In this document: piece by piece, positions 27,094 to 36,365 of the stretch | Position numbering within the stretch: position 1 is the stretch's first letter | How the letters are laid out: the number at the start of each line of letters is the position of its first letter | From: an uncultured Clostridium sp. | Lineage (GTDB): Bacteria > Bacillota > Clostridia > TANB77 > CAG-508 | Direction: 5' to 3' | NCBI GenBank assembly: GCA_947569365.1 | Contig: CANOSM010000019.1 | Span: 1 to 39,457 of the forward strand | DNA length: 39,457 nucleotides | Notes under the pieces: model-generated | Database searches by the model: none | What the model saw: the letters and a program-made list of their open reading frames with translations, nothing else | Told to the model about the DNA's origin: nothing | Translations under genes and position numbers: made by a program

Positions 27094-27939
27094 ATGATTA
27101 TTGATAAAATGAAAAAAAGAGGTCCTACTGCTAAAAAAATAACAAATAAAGTAGATATACCAGTAGGAAAATGGATAAAGTGCAATAAATGTCAGGAGAT
27201 TTTATATAAAGAAGATGTAAGAAAAAACTTTAGTGTATGTCCTAGTTGTGGTGCATATTTTAGAATGCATATTAATAAAAGAATAGAAACTATAATAGAT
27301 GAAGGAACATACCAAAAATTAGATTTTAATATAGAAACAGTAAATCCATTAGAATTAGATGATTATATGAAAAAGCTCTCAGATTTAAGAAAAAAAACAG
27401 GGATAAATGAAGCTGTTGATTGTTCTATAGGAAAAATAAATGGAGAAGAAGCTGTTATATGTATAATGGATAGTGGGTTTTTAATGGGCAGTATGGGAAG
27501 TGTTGTTGGAGAAAAAATAACACTTGCAACTGAAAAAGCAATAGAACTTAGACTTCCACTAATAATCTTTTGTACTTCTGGTGGTGCAAGAATGCAAGAA
27601 GGAATTATATCTCTTATGCAAATGGCAAAGACTACTGCTGCAATATCTAAACTAAATAGTGAAGGACTTTTGTATATATCAGTATTAACAGACCCAACTT
27701 ATGGAGGAGTTACAGCATCATTTGCAAGTATAGCAGATATTGTTCTAGCAGAACCAGGAGCAATGATTGGATTTGCTGGAAAAAGAGTTATAGAACAAAC
27801 AATAGGAGAATCTCTTCCAGAAGGCTTTCAAACAGCAGAGTTTCTGCTAGAACATGGTTTTGTAGATAAAATAGTAGAGAGAAAAGATTTAAAAGATACA
27901 TTAAGCAAGCTTATAAAATTTCATAAAAAGGAGAAATAA
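27094..27939 (+). CDS. accD: Acetyl-CoA carboxylase carboxyltransferase subunit beta
   Basis: 281 residues, ATG 27094 three bases after accC. The N-terminal zinc ribbon has C30, C33, C49 and C52 ([17 protein letters not shown]). The crotonase-fold carboxyltransferase carries [12 protein letters not shown] and [12 protein letters not shown]. With AccA it moves the carboxyl group from biotin to acetyl-CoA, making malonyl-CoA. Confidence 0.96.
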   Translation: MIIDKMKKRGPTAKKITNKVDIPVGKWIKCNKCQEILYKEDVRKNFSVCPSCGAYFRMHINKRIETIIDEGTYQKLDFNIETVNPLELDDYMKKLSDLRKKTGINEAVDCSIGKINGEEAVICIMDSGFLMGSMGSVVGEKITLATEKAIELRLPLIIFCTSGGARMQEGIISLMQMAKTTAAISKLNSEGLLYISVLTDPTYGGVTASFASIADIVLAEPGAMIGFAGKRVIEQTIGESLPEGFQTAEFLLEHGFVDKIVERKDLKDTLSKLIKFHKKEK

Positions 27940-27940
27940 A

Positions 27941-28759
27941 ATGAAGGAAATTACTGCATGGGAAAGAGTTGAAATTGCAAGAGATCCAAAAAGAAAGACA
28001 TCATTAGATTATATAGAAAATATTTTTGACGACTTTATAGAACTACATGGAGATAGAAATTTTAGTGATGATAAAGCTATTGTATGTGGTCTATCAAAAA
28101 TAGAAAATCAAAATTTTACTGTAATTGCTGAACAAAAAGGAAGAACTACTAAAGAAAATATAGAAAGAAATTTTGGAATGCCTAATCCTGAAAGCTACAG
28201 AAAAGCAATAAGATTTATGAAACAAGCAGAAAAGTTCAATAGACCAATTATAACATTTATAGATACAAAAGGAGCATATCCTGGGATAGGAGCAGAAGAA
28301 AGAGGACAAGGAGAAGCAATAGCAAAATCTATGTTTGAAATGGCAAGACTTAAAGTTCCAATAATATCAATAGTAATTGGAGAGGGATCAAGTGGTGGAG
28401 CTCTAGCAATTGGTCTTGGAAATAAAGTTTTAATGCTTGAAAATGCTATATATTCAATACTTTCACCAGAAGGGTATGCAAGTATCTTATGGAAAGATTC
28501 GTCTAGAGCTAAAGAAGCTGCTGAAAAAATGAAACTAACTGCTAAAGATTTATATGATCTAGATGTTATAGATAAAATAATAGAAGAAGGAGAGAATATT
28601 AATTCTGAAGAAAGCTTTATTAAAGTTTCTAAAAATTTAAAAGAAGAGATCCAAAAATACACTTTAGAGATGCTTAATATGTCAGAGGAAGAATTAGTAA
28701 ATGCAAGATATGATAAGTTTAGAACTATAGGAAAATACAAAGAGTTTAATAGAAAATAG
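27941..28759 (+). CDS. accA: Acetyl-CoA carboxylase carboxyltransferase subunit alpha
   Basis: 272 residues, ATG 27941 one base after the accD stop, behind AAGGAGAA. It has the AccA opening [56 protein letters not shown] and the [12 protein letters not shown] segment. It is somewhat shorter than the enterobacterial protein at the N-terminus, as usual for Firmicutes. Last gene of the operon, followed by a strong terminator. Confidence 0.96.
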   Translation: MKEITAWERVEIARDPKRKTSLDYIENIFDDFIELHGDRNFSDDKAIVCGLSKIENQNFTVIAEQKGRTTKENIERNFGMPNPESYRKAIRFMKQAEKFNRPIITFIDTKGAYPGIGAEERGQGEAIAKSMFEMARLKVPIISIVIGEGSSGGALAIGLGNKVLMLENAIYSILSPEGYASILWKDSSRAKEAAEKMKLTAKDLYDLDVIDKIIEEGENINSEESFIKVSKNLKEEIQKYTLEMLNMSEEELVNARYDKFRTIGKYKEFNRK

Positions 28760-28770
28760 ATAAATCAAGT

Positions 28771-28814
28771 AAAGGTAAATACAGGAAAATTATTATTATT
28801 TGCCTTTATTTTTT
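28771..28814 (+). terminator. Terminator of the fatty-acid operon
   Basis: Arms 28771-28781 and 28797-28807 form 11 pairs, one of them a T-G wobble possible only on the + strand. ATTTTTTG follows. It lies 12 bases after the accA stop. Confidence 0.85.
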
Positions 28815-28930
28815 GTATTTTTTATGATATAAGTTAAATAAATAAAAGAATAGAATATAATATAATGACATGAAGTATTTTTAAGTATTAAAAAATATGT
28901 GGTATTTTAAGTAAGAAAGAGAGGAACATT

Positions 28931-31534
28931 ATGTTAAAACTAGAAAAGATAACTAAAATTTATGATACAGCAGGTTTTAAACAGACAGCATTAGATGAAG
29001 TTAGCATGAACTTTAGAGAATGTGAGTTTGTATCAATACTTGGGCCTTCTGGAAGTGGAAAAACAACACTTTTAAATATTATAGGAGGACTTGATAATTA
29101 TACATCAGGAGATTTGATTATAAATAACATAAGTACAAAAAAATATAAAGATAGAGATTGGGATACATATAGAAATCATAGTGTAGGATTTGTATTTCAA
29201 AGTTATAATTTAATTCCACACCAATCAATACTTTCAAATGTTGAACTTGCTTTAACCCTTTGTGGTGTATCAAAATCAGAAAGAAGAAAAAGAGCAAAAG
29301 AAGCATTAAAAGAAGTAGGACTTGGTGACCACTTAAAAAAGAGACCAAACCAATTATCAGGTGGACAAATGCAAAGAGTTGCAATAGCAAGAGCATTAGT
29401 AAATAATCCAGACATATTACTTGCAGATGAACCAACAGGAGCACTAGATTCTGAAACAAGTACTCAAATTATGGAATTACTTAAAAAAGTAGCAAATGAT
29501 AGACTAGTAATTATGGTAACACATAATGCTGAACTTGCAGAAGAATATTCTACAAGAATAATAAAAGTAAAAGATGGCGTAGTTTTAGATGATACAAACC
29601 CATATGATGGAAAAGAAGAAGAAAAAAGCACTGATGAAAATACATCTGAAAAAGAAAACAAAAAGAAAACTAAAAAAACTAGTATGTCATTTAGAACAGC
29701 ATTATCATTAAGTTTAAATAACCTTATGACTAAAAAAGGAAGGACTCTACTTACAGCATTTGCTGGATCAATTGGAATTATAGGAATTGCTTTAATTCTT
29801 TCACTTTCAAATGGAGTGCAGGAATACATAAATAAAGTTCAAGAAGACACTTTATCAAACTATCCACTTACAATACAAAAAGAAAGTGTTGATGCAAGTT
29901 CAATGATTGGAATATTTATGGATGATAATGGTGAAAAACATGATGACGATAAAATTCATTCAAAACAAGTAATTGGTCAAATATTTGAAAAGATATCAGA
30001 TGAAGTAAAAAGAAACAATTTAAAAGCATTTAAGGAATACATAGATAAAAATGATAATGATATAAAAAAATATTCTAATGCAGTTCAATATGGATATGAT
30101 TTAACATTAAATGTATATAAAGATGATGATAAAAATAAAATAATGCAAGTAAATCCGCCTACTACATTTGAAGAACTTGGAATGACATCATCTTCAGATG
30201 AATCTTCATATGTTATGGGGCAATCAACAGATGTATGGTCAGAAATGATTGATAATGATAAGCTGTTAAAATCACAATATGATGTAATATCAGGAGCATG
30301 GCCAGAGAAATATAATGAAGTAATGCTTATAGTAAATGAAAATAATGAAATAAGTGATTATACTTTATACTCTTTAGGTATAAAAGATCAAAATGAAATT
30401 GCAGAAAAAATGCATAAAATTAAATCAGGAGAGAAAATAGAAAAATTACAAGATGAATCATATTCATATGAAGACTTTCTTGGACTTAAATATAAAGTAC
30501 TTTTAAATACAGATTATTATGAAAAACAAGGAAATACATGGATAAATAAAAAAGACAATGAGAAATACATGAAATCAAAATTAAAAGATGCATTAGAGGT
30601 AAAAATTGTTGGAATAGTAAGACCTAAGAAAGAGGCTACAGCTACATCAATGGGAGATACAGGAATGATAGGATATAGAAAAGAATTAACTGAGTATGTT
30701 GTAAAAGGAATTAATGATTCAAAAATTGCTAAAGAACAATTAAAAAATTCTGAAATAAATGTATTTACAGGAAAGAAATTCTCACCACAAGCAAAATCAA
30801 ATTCACATTTTAATTTTTCAAATTTATCTAAAAAAGAACAAGAATATATGTCAAAATTAAGTGAAGAAGAACTTGCTGCAGCTATAGCATCTTATACTGA
30901 AATGATGTCAGCAACATATGAAGAAAATATATCAAAGTTAGGAATATGTGATTTAGATAATCCTTCTTATATTAATATTTATCCAATAGATTTTGAAAGC
31001 AAAGACAAAATAACAGCTGCAATAGAGAAATATAATGAGGATAAGAGAAAAGAAGGAAAAGAAAATGATGTAATTCAATATACAGATATGGTAGCAACAA
31101 TGATGACATCAGTAACAGTAATAGTAAACATGATTAGTTATGTACTTATAGCTTTTGTAGGAATTTCGTTAATAGTTTCTTCAATAATGATTGGAATAAT
31201 AACATATATATCAGTTCTAGAAAGAGTAAAAGAAATTGGAATTTTACGTAGTATAGGAGCATCAAAGAAAGACATTTCAAGAGTATTTAATGCAGAAACA
31301 TTTATTGTTGGATTAGTTGCAGGACTACTTGGAATAGGAATAACAATACTTTTAAATATTCCAATAAATATACTAATAAAGAATGTTGCAGATGTATCTA
31401 ACATTGCAAAATTACCAACAGTAGGAGCAATTATATTAGTAGTAATAAGTATGATATTAACTATGATTGCAGGATTAATACCTGCTAAGATGGCAAGTAA
31501 GAAAGACCCAGTAGAATCATTAAGAAGTGAATAA
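28931..31534 (+). CDS. MacB/FtsX-type ABC transporter, ATPase fused to permease
   Basis: 867 residues, ATG 28931 behind GAGAGGAA. The N-terminal MacB-type ATPase has Walker A GPSGSGKT (38-45), a Q-loop at VFQSYNL, signature LSGGQMQR, Walker B LLADEPTGALD and the switch His in MVTHNAE. A charged linker (about 230-250) leads to a first membrane segment (about 280-300), an outer domain of nearly 400 residues and a C-terminal FtsX block of three membrane segments with ERVKEIGILRSIGASKKDI. Fused ATPase-permease proteins of this kind are frequent in Clostridia and probably act as homodimers on peptides, drugs or lipoproteins. It is a single-gene unit; a TATAAT sits at 28856-28861 with no good -35. 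Confidence 0.9.
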   Translation: MLKLEKITKIYDTAGFKQTALDEVSMNFRECEFVSILGPSGSGKTTLLNIIGGLDNYTSGDLIINNISTKKYKDRDWDTYRNHSVGFVFQSYNLIPHQSILSNVELALTLCGVSKSERRKRAKEALKEVGLGDHLKKRPNQLSGGQMQRVAIARALVNNPDILLADEPTGALDSETSTQIMELLKKVANDRLVIMVTHNAELAEEYSTRIIKVKDGVVLDDTNPYDGKEEEKSTDENTSEKENKKKTKKTSMSFRTALSLSLNNLMTKKGRTLLTAFAGSIGIIGIALILSLSNGVQEYINKVQEDTLSNYPLTIQKESVDASSMIGIFMDDNGEKHDDDKIHSKQVIGQIFEKISDEVKRNNLKAFKEYIDKNDNDIKKYSNAVQYGYDLTLNVYKDDDKNKIMQVNPPTTFEELGMTSSSDESSYVMGQSTDVWSEMIDNDKLLKSQYDVISGAWPEKYNEVMLIVNENNEISDYTLYSLGIKDQNEIAEKMHKIKSGEKIEKLQDESYSYEDFLGLKYKVLLNTDYYEKQGNTWINKKDNEKYMKSKLKDALEVKIVGIVRPKKEATATSMGDTGMIGYRKELTEYVVKGINDSKIAKEQLKNSEINVFTGKKFSPQAKSNSHFNFSNLSKKEQEYMSKLSEEELAAAIASYTEMMSATYEENISKLGICDLDNPSYINIYPIDFESKDKITAAIEKYNEDKRKEGKENDVIQYTDMVATMMTSVTVIVNMISYVLIAFVGISLIVSSIMIGIITYISVLERVKEIGILRSIGASKKDISRVFNAETFIVGLVAGLLGIGITILLNIPINILIKNVADVSNIAKLPTVGAIILVVISMILTMIAGLIPAKMASKKDPVESLRSE

Positions 31535-31547
31535 TATATAAAAAAAT

Positions 31548-31601
31548 AAGTAGATTATGATTGAAATTAATATTTCAAGTTTATTTCAAAGTAATCTACT
31601 T
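31548..31601 (+). terminator. Terminator-like nested hairpin after the MacB-like gene
   Basis: Arms 31548-31557 and 31592-31601 are perfect 10-base complements; within the loop TTGAAAT/ATTTCAA (31561-31567, 31572-31578) makes a second stem. The following sequence, TCTTTGATTT, is only weakly T-rich. Confidence 0.5.
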
Positions 31602-31610
31602 CTTTGATTT

Positions 31611-31697
31611 ACGACAGATAAATCTACAGAAAAAGAGATAAGAGTAGCTATTGAATGTTTGAAAGTATTTATAGAACATGAGGAAAAAGAAGTATAA
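31611..31697 (+). pseudogene. Possible 28-codon gene remnant
   Basis: An open stretch without a start codon ends at TAA 31697 and reads as an amphipathic helix (EIRVAIECLKVFIEHEEKEV). Frame use and composition look like the 3' tail of a gene, but there is no start or ribosome-binding site and a stop lies just upstream at 31605. It sits between two hairpins in a 286-base non-coding gap. Confidence 0.25.
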
Positions 31698-31734
31698 AAA
31701 TGCTAGCTTTCAAAAACAGTTCTGTTTATAGCTA

Positions 31735-31773
31735 ATATATACCCAGTAACTTTAAAGGTTATTGGGTATATAT
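31735..31773 (+). terminator. Strong hairpin upstream of the transglutaminase-like gene
   Basis: Arms 31735-31750 and 31758-31773 form 16 continuous pairs with loop TTTAAAG; one pair is G-U only on the + strand. The sequence after it is AT-rich without a pure T-run. It ends 47 bases before ATG 31821, so it may be a terminator or a leader structure. Confidence 0.55.
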
Positions 31774-31820
31774 ATTATATTATTATTATAGAAATCAAAG
31801 AGATAGAAAAAAGGTAGTGT

Positions 31821-32768
31821 ATGAGTAATTTAAGTAAATATATAGAAAAAGTAAAAGAATATAAAAATCAAAATCCAGGTATTTCAGAAGAAAAGCTAAT
31901 TAGATATGTATATTTAGATTTAGGACAAAAATTTTCTTTTAATCTGAAATTCTTTTTCACAAATAGAAGAACCAAAAAAAAGATATATGCTAATAGCGAA
32001 AGTGAAGAGAATTTAAATGAAGCAATGGAATCTAATATTGTTATTTGTAAATCAGCAGCATATATACTAGAGTATATATTAAAAAATGTAGGTGTAAATA
32101 TTATAACAGTAGTTGATCCAAGAGATACGAGAAAATGTCCACACATGTATAATATAGTAATACCAAAAGAAGGTAAAGAATATATAATAGATTTACAAGA
32201 AGATATGGAAAACATACAATCACATTATTTTACCAAAAATTTTGGACTATCAATTAAAGATGGAAAGACTTCTGTAATAAAAAGATCTAATATTGAGCAA
32301 ATGGATAGAGAGCTAGGGTTTATAGATGATGAAAACTATTATGCAGATGAATATTTATATTTATTAAAGTCAGATATAGGGTATTTTACTGATTTTGCAG
32401 AAAAAGTTCAATTTGTATTAGAAAATATAGACATTTATGAAAATAAAGATATTAAATACCAAGAAAGGAAATGGCATCATGATAAAATTTTAAAACAACT
32501 TTTTTCTAAAGAAGAATTAAAGAAAATACATCTAATAGATTGTTATGAAGGTGAGGGAGACGAAAGAGAATTTAAAAATTGTATAGCAGTCGAAAGATCA
32601 GGAGGGACAGATATTTATATGTATTCAGTAGAAGAAAATAGATATTGCAAAATGACAATTCAAGAATTCGCTGAAGAGACATTAAATGGATTGGTAAATA
32701 TGCAAGGAATTTTACGTTTAAGACAAGCAAAAAGAGAAATAAAACATAAAAAAGATGAAGGAAGGTAA
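31821..32768 (+). CDS. Transglutaminase-like (papain-fold) protein of unknown role
   Basis: 315 residues, ATG 31821 behind AAAAGGTAG. There is no signal peptide or membrane segment, so it is probably cytoplasmic. A Cys-His-Asp order typical of transglutaminase-like cysteine peptidases is visible: Cys in IVICKSAAYILEYIL, His about 36 residues later in CPHMYNIVIP, and Asp in YIIDLQED. The C-terminal half (about 170-315) is helical and acidic, with no recognised motif, and ends in a basic helix. Family membership is inferred from this triad pattern alone. The gene stands alone, flanked by hairpins, next to a flavoprotein gene. Confidence 0.55.
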   Translation: MSNLSKYIEKVKEYKNQNPGISEEKLIRYVYLDLGQKFSFNLKFFFTNRRTKKKIYANSESEENLNEAMESNIVICKSAAYILEYILKNVGVNIITVVDPRDTRKCPHMYNIVIPKEGKEYIIDLQEDMENIQSHYFTKNFGLSIKDGKTSVIKRSNIEQMDRELGFIDDENYYADEYLYLLKSDIGYFTDFAEKVQFVLENIDIYENKDIKYQERKWHHDKILKQLFSKEELKKIHLIDCYEGEGDEREFKNCIAVERSGGTDIYMYSVEENRYCKMTIQEFAEETLNGLVNMQGILRLRQAKREIKHKKDEGR

Positions 32769-32922
32769 AATAAGAAATAGAAAAATGAAATAATAATTTT
32801 TTAAGTTTAGTATTCAAGTTAAATAAATGGAAATTTCTTGAAATAAGCTTACATATCAAAGGCTATACCAGATTTTTTGTAATGAACAGTCAATTCAATT
32901 GATAAGTTCTGGAAAAAATGAT

Positions 32923-32945
32923 AATCTAGTATAGAAAACTAGATT
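32923..32945. repeat. Short inverted repeat before the flavoprotein gene
   Basis: AATCTAGT and ACTAGATT are perfect 8-base arms around ATAGAAA, ending five bases before the AAAGGAGAA ribosome-binding site. It could be an operator or a leader hairpin. A TTGATA at 32899 might serve as -35, but the -10 is poor. Confidence 0.4.
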
Positions 32946-32963
32946 GAGTGAAAGGAGAACTAA

Positions 32964-34016
32964 ATGGAAGGAATAAAAGTTGGTAATAAAACATCAAAAT
33001 TTCCTATAATTCAAGGAGGAATGGGTGTTGGAGTATCAATGCATAGATTAGCAGGAAATGTAAGCAAAGAAGGAGGAATCGGAATTATATCTACAGCAGA
33101 TATTGGATATAAAGAAGAAGACTTTGAAAAAAATCCATTAAAAGCAAATTTAAGAGCAATAGGAAAAGAGATAAAAAAAGCAAGAGAAATTGCAGGAGAA
33201 GATAAAATATTAGGTGTAAATATAATGGTAGCATTAAGAAATTATGCTGAAATTGTAAAAGAATGTGTTAAACAAAAAATAGATTTAATAATATCAGGTG
33301 CAGGAATTCCAAAGGACTTGCCTGAATATGTTAAAGGATCAGATACAAAGATTGCTCCAATTGTATCATCATTAAGATGTTGCAAACTTATAGTAAAACA
33401 TTGGATGAGTAAATATGATTATGTTCCAGATATGATTGTTATAGAAGGACCAGAAGCAGGAGGACATTTAGGATTTAAAAATGAAGAATTAACTGAAGAA
33501 AATAAACCAAAACTTGAAGATATAACAACAGAAGTAGTAGATTATATAAATGATATAGAAAAAGAAACAGGAAAAAAGATCCCAGTTATTTCAGCAGGAG
33601 GAATCTGGGATAAAAAAGACATAGAGAAATATTTAAAACTTGGGGCATCAGGAGTACAAATGGCTACAAGATTTGTTGCAACAGAAGAATGTGATGCATC
33701 AGAAGAATTTAAAAATGCATATGTAAATGCTAAAAAAGAAGATATAAAAATAATAAAAAGTCCAGTAGGAATGCCAGGTAGAGCGATATATAATGAATTT
33801 ATTAAAGATACTGAGAAAAATAAAAGTAAAATACAGAGATGCTATGGTTGTATAAGAACTTGTAATGGAGTAGATGCACCATATTGTATAACTAAAGCAT
33901 TAGTAAATGCAGTCAAAGGAAATATTAATGAGGCTTTAGTTTTTTGCGGAAGTAATGTAGATAAAATAAAAGAAATAGTTACAGTAAAAGAACTAATGCA
34001 AGAATTAACAGTATAA
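32964..34016 (+). CDS. FabK/nitronate monooxygenase-family FMN oxidoreductase
   Basis: 350 residues, ATG 32964. TIM-barrel flavoprotein of the NMO/FabK/IMPDH-like superfamily: FPIIQGGMGVGVS, LGVNIMVALRNY, IISGAGIPKDLPEY, EGPEAGGHLGFK (substrate/FMN His), PVISAGGIWD and LGASGVQMATRFV. The C-terminus holds a Cys-rich segment (CYGCIRTCNG) seen in clostridial members. It could be the enoyl-ACP reductase FabK, since no FabI/FabL/FabK is in the fatty-acid operon 4.2 kb upstream, or a nitronate monooxygenase. Typical FabK is nearer 320 residues and lacks the Cys segment, so I leave the symbol open. Confidence 0.8.
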   Translation: MEGIKVGNKTSKFPIIQGGMGVGVSMHRLAGNVSKEGGIGIISTADIGYKEEDFEKNPLKANLRAIGKEIKKAREIAGEDKILGVNIMVALRNYAEIVKECVKQKIDLIISGAGIPKDLPEYVKGSDTKIAPIVSSLRCCKLIVKHWMSKYDYVPDMIVIEGPEAGGHLGFKNEELTEENKPKLEDITTEVVDYINDIEKETGKKIPVISAGGIWDKKDIEKYLKLGASGVQMATRFVATEECDASEEFKNAYVNAKKEDIKIIKSPVGMPGRAIYNEFIKDTEKNKSKIQRCYGCIRTCNGVDAPYCITKALVNAVKGNINEALVFCGSNVDKIKEIVTVKELMQELTV

Positions 34017-34024
34017 GTAATTAT

Positions 34025-34058
34025 TAGATAGTGAACATAAAAAACACTATCTATTTTT
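34025..34058 (+). terminator. Intrinsic terminator after flavoprotein gene
   Basis: Arms 34025-34033 and 34045-34053 are perfect 9-base complements with loop AACATAAAAAA, followed by TTTTT. Confidence 0.8.
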
Positions 34059-34078
34059 AAATATATTTTGTAAGGGGA

Positions 34079-34106
34079 TTGACAATTTATTTTATAGTAT
34101 TAAAAT
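34079..34106 (+). promoter_or_regulatory. Sigma-A promoter of the marR-ABC operon
   Basis: Perfect TTGACA (34079-34084) and TAAAAT (34101-34106) with 16-base spacing. ATAGTAT occurs twice (34094-34100 and 34105-34111) across the -10 region and could be part of a regulator site. Confidence 0.65.
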
Positions 34107-34140
34107 AGTATAGAGCTTTATAAAATAAAAAGAGGGGAAT

Positions 34141-34587
34141 ATGAAAAATAAGAAAGTATTATACAAAATAAAAAGTTTAAATACTTTAATATTTAGAGAA
34201 ATAGGAAAAAATTGCGAGACTAATAAAGGAGAAAAAATTGTAAAAGCTACACCAACACAAATGCAAATTTTAGCATATATTTTAGAGTGTAGAGATAAAG
34301 AAATTTATCAAAGAGATTTAGAGAAGGTTCTAAATTTAAGAAGAGCGACAGTATCAGGAGTTCTTAAAACAATGGAAAAGAATGATCTTGTTAAAAGAGT
34401 TACTGATAATAATGATACAAGATCGAAAAAAATAATCTTGCAAGAAAAAGCAATAAATATTTTTAAAAGACATAAGAAATTAATGCTTGAAATAGAAAAT
34501 AACATAACTAAAAATATACCAGAAGAAGAAATCGAAATTTTTTGCAATATTATTGACAAGATGAAAGAAAATATTAAAAATATGTGA
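34141..34587 (+). CDS. MarR-family transcriptional regulator
   Basis: 148 residues, ATG 34141 behind AGAGGGGA. MarR winged helix: an N-terminal dimer helix, ATPTQMQILAYILE, recognition region EKVLNLRRATVSGVLKTMEKNDLV, wing KRVTDNNDTRSKKIIL, and a C-terminal dimerisation helix. Directly upstream of, and almost joined to, a heterodimeric ABC exporter, it is most simply its ligand-responsive repressor, acting at the promoter found 35 bases upstream. Confidence 0.92.
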   Translation: MKNKKVLYKIKSLNTLIFREIGKNCETNKGEKIVKATPTQMQILAYILECRDKEIYQRDLEKVLNLRRATVSGVLKTMEKNDLVKRVTDNNDTRSKKIILQEKAINIFKRHKKLMLEIENNITKNIPEEEIEIFCNIIDKMKENIKNM

Positions 34588-34601
34588 AAGGAAAAAAAGT
34601 A

Positions 34602-36365
34602 ATGATTAAATTATTAAAGAGCTTTGAGAAAAAAGAATGGCTTTTGGCTGTAATATGCTTTTTACTAGTAGTTTTTCAAGTTGCACTTGAACTAAAAATG
34701 CCAGATTATATGTCAGAAATAACTGTACTAGTTCAAACTGAGGGAAGTGAAATGAAAGATATCCTAATTAATGGAGGATATATGTTACTTTGTGCTTTAG
34801 GAAGTTTGGTTATGGCTGTTATATCTGGATATATTGCATCTAAGATATCAGCAAACTTCTCAATGAAGATTAGAAAAAAAATTTTTGATAAAGTAGAATG
34901 CATGGCAATGCAAGAAGTTAAGCAATTTTCTACAAGTAGTTTAATTACTAGAACAACAAATGATGTGACACAAATAGAAATGTTAATTGCTATGGGACTT
35001 CAGTTATTAATTAAAGCACCAATAACAGCAATATGGGCTATTACGAAGATACTTAATAAAGGATGGCAATGGAGCCTTATTACAGGAGTTGCAGTTATGG
35101 TACTACTTAGTGTAGTTGCAATACTTATGGTTATAGTTCTTCCAAGATTTAAAGTAGTTCAAAAATTAATAGATAGAGTAAATGGAATTACACGTGAGAA
35201 CTTAACTGGTATAAGAGTAGTAAGAGCATTTAATGCAGAAAAATATCAAGAAGAAAAATTTGAAAAAACAAATGATGAACTTACAAATTTACAATTATTC
35301 AATCAAAAGAAATTTGCTGTTATGCAACCTGTAATGTATTTAGTAATGTATGGACTAACGCTTGCGATTTATTTTATGGGTGCATATTTAATAAAAGATG
35401 CAATGATGGTAGAAAAGTTATCTCTATTTGGAGATATGGTAGTATTTAGTTCATATGCTATGCAAGTTATAATGTCATTTTTAATGCTTGCAATGATATT
35501 TATGATGATACCAAGGGCAGGAGTATCTGCAAATCGTATTAATGAAGTATTAGATACAGAAATTAGTATAAAAGATGGACATTTAAAAGAAAATAAGACA
35601 AATGAAATTGGAACAGTTGAATTCAGAAATGTATCATTTAAATATCCAGATGCTGATGAATATTTACTAGAAAATATTTCTTTTAAAGCAGAAAGAGGAG
35701 ATACAGTAGCATTTATTGGATCTACTGGTAGTGGAAAGTCCACATTAATAAATTTGGTTCCAAGATTTTATGATGCAACAGAAGGTGAAGTATTAATAGA
35801 TGGTGTTAATGTAAAAGAATATTCAGAAGAATTCTTACATAACAAAATAGGATATGTTCCACAAAAAGCAGTTATGTTTGATGGTACAGTAAAATCTAAT
35901 GTTGGATATGGAGATAATGGAAAAGGAGAGATTTCAGAAGAAAAGATAAAACAAGCAATAGAAGTTGCACAAGGTAAAGACTTTGTTGAAAAAATGGAAA
36001 ATCAATATGACTCACATATGGCAAGTGGTGGAACTAATGTATCAGGAGGACAAAAACAAAGACTTGCGATAGCAAGAGCTATAGCCAAAGATCCTGAAAT
36101 ATATATATTTGATGATAGTTTTTCAGCTTTAGACTATAAAACAGATGCTATACTTAGAAAAAAACTTAAAGAATACACAAAAGATGCAACAAGTTTGATA
36201 GTTGCACAAAGAATAGGAACTATTATGAATTCAGATAAGATTATAGTACTTGATGAAGGAAAAGTAGTAGGAGCTGGAACACATAAAGAATTATTAAAAA
36301 ATTGTGAGGTATATAAACAAATAGCTTTATCTCAATTATCAAAGGAGGAATTAGAAAATGAGTAA
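34602..36365 (+). CDS. Heterodimeric ABC exporter, subunit with degenerate ATP site
   Basis: 587 residues from ATG 34602, 8 bases after GAAAGGA; a GTG at 34584 lacks proper spacing. A six-helix exporter membrane domain (about 1-320) precedes a C-terminal ATPase: Walker A GSTGSGKS, signature VSGGQKQR, Walker B IYIFDDSFSALD and switch region IVAQRIGT. The catalytic Glu is Asp and the switch His is Gln, so this subunit's own site is degenerate, as in TM287/288- and BmrCD-type multidrug exporters. It overlaps the partner gene by eight bases. It is probably a drug or lipid exporter controlled by the adjacent MarR protein. Confidence 0.92.
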   Translation: MIKLLKSFEKKEWLLAVICFLLVVFQVALELKMPDYMSEITVLVQTEGSEMKDILINGGYMLLCALGSLVMAVISGYIASKISANFSMKIRKKIFDKVECMAMQEVKQFSTSSLITRTTNDVTQIEMLIAMGLQLLIKAPITAIWAITKILNKGWQWSLITGVAVMVLLSVVAILMVIVLPRFKVVQKLIDRVNGITRENLTGIRVVRAFNAEKYQEEKFEKTNDELTNLQLFNQKKFAVMQPVMYLVMYGLTLAIYFMGAYLIKDAMMVEKLSLFGDMVVFSSYAMQVIMSFLMLAMIFMMIPRAGVSANRINEVLDTEISIKDGHLKENKTNEIGTVEFRNVSFKYPDADEYLLENISFKAERGDTVAFIGSTGSGKSTLINLVPRFYDATEGEVLIDGVNVKEYSEEFLHNKIGYVPQKAVMFDGTVKSNVGYGDNGKGEISEEKIKQAIEVAQGKDFVEKMENQYDSHMASGGTNVSGGQKQRLAIARAIAKDPEIYIFDDSFSALDYKTDAILRKKLKEYTKDATSLIVAQRIGTIMNSDKIIVLDEGKVVGAGTHKELLKNCEVYKQIALSQLSKEELENE

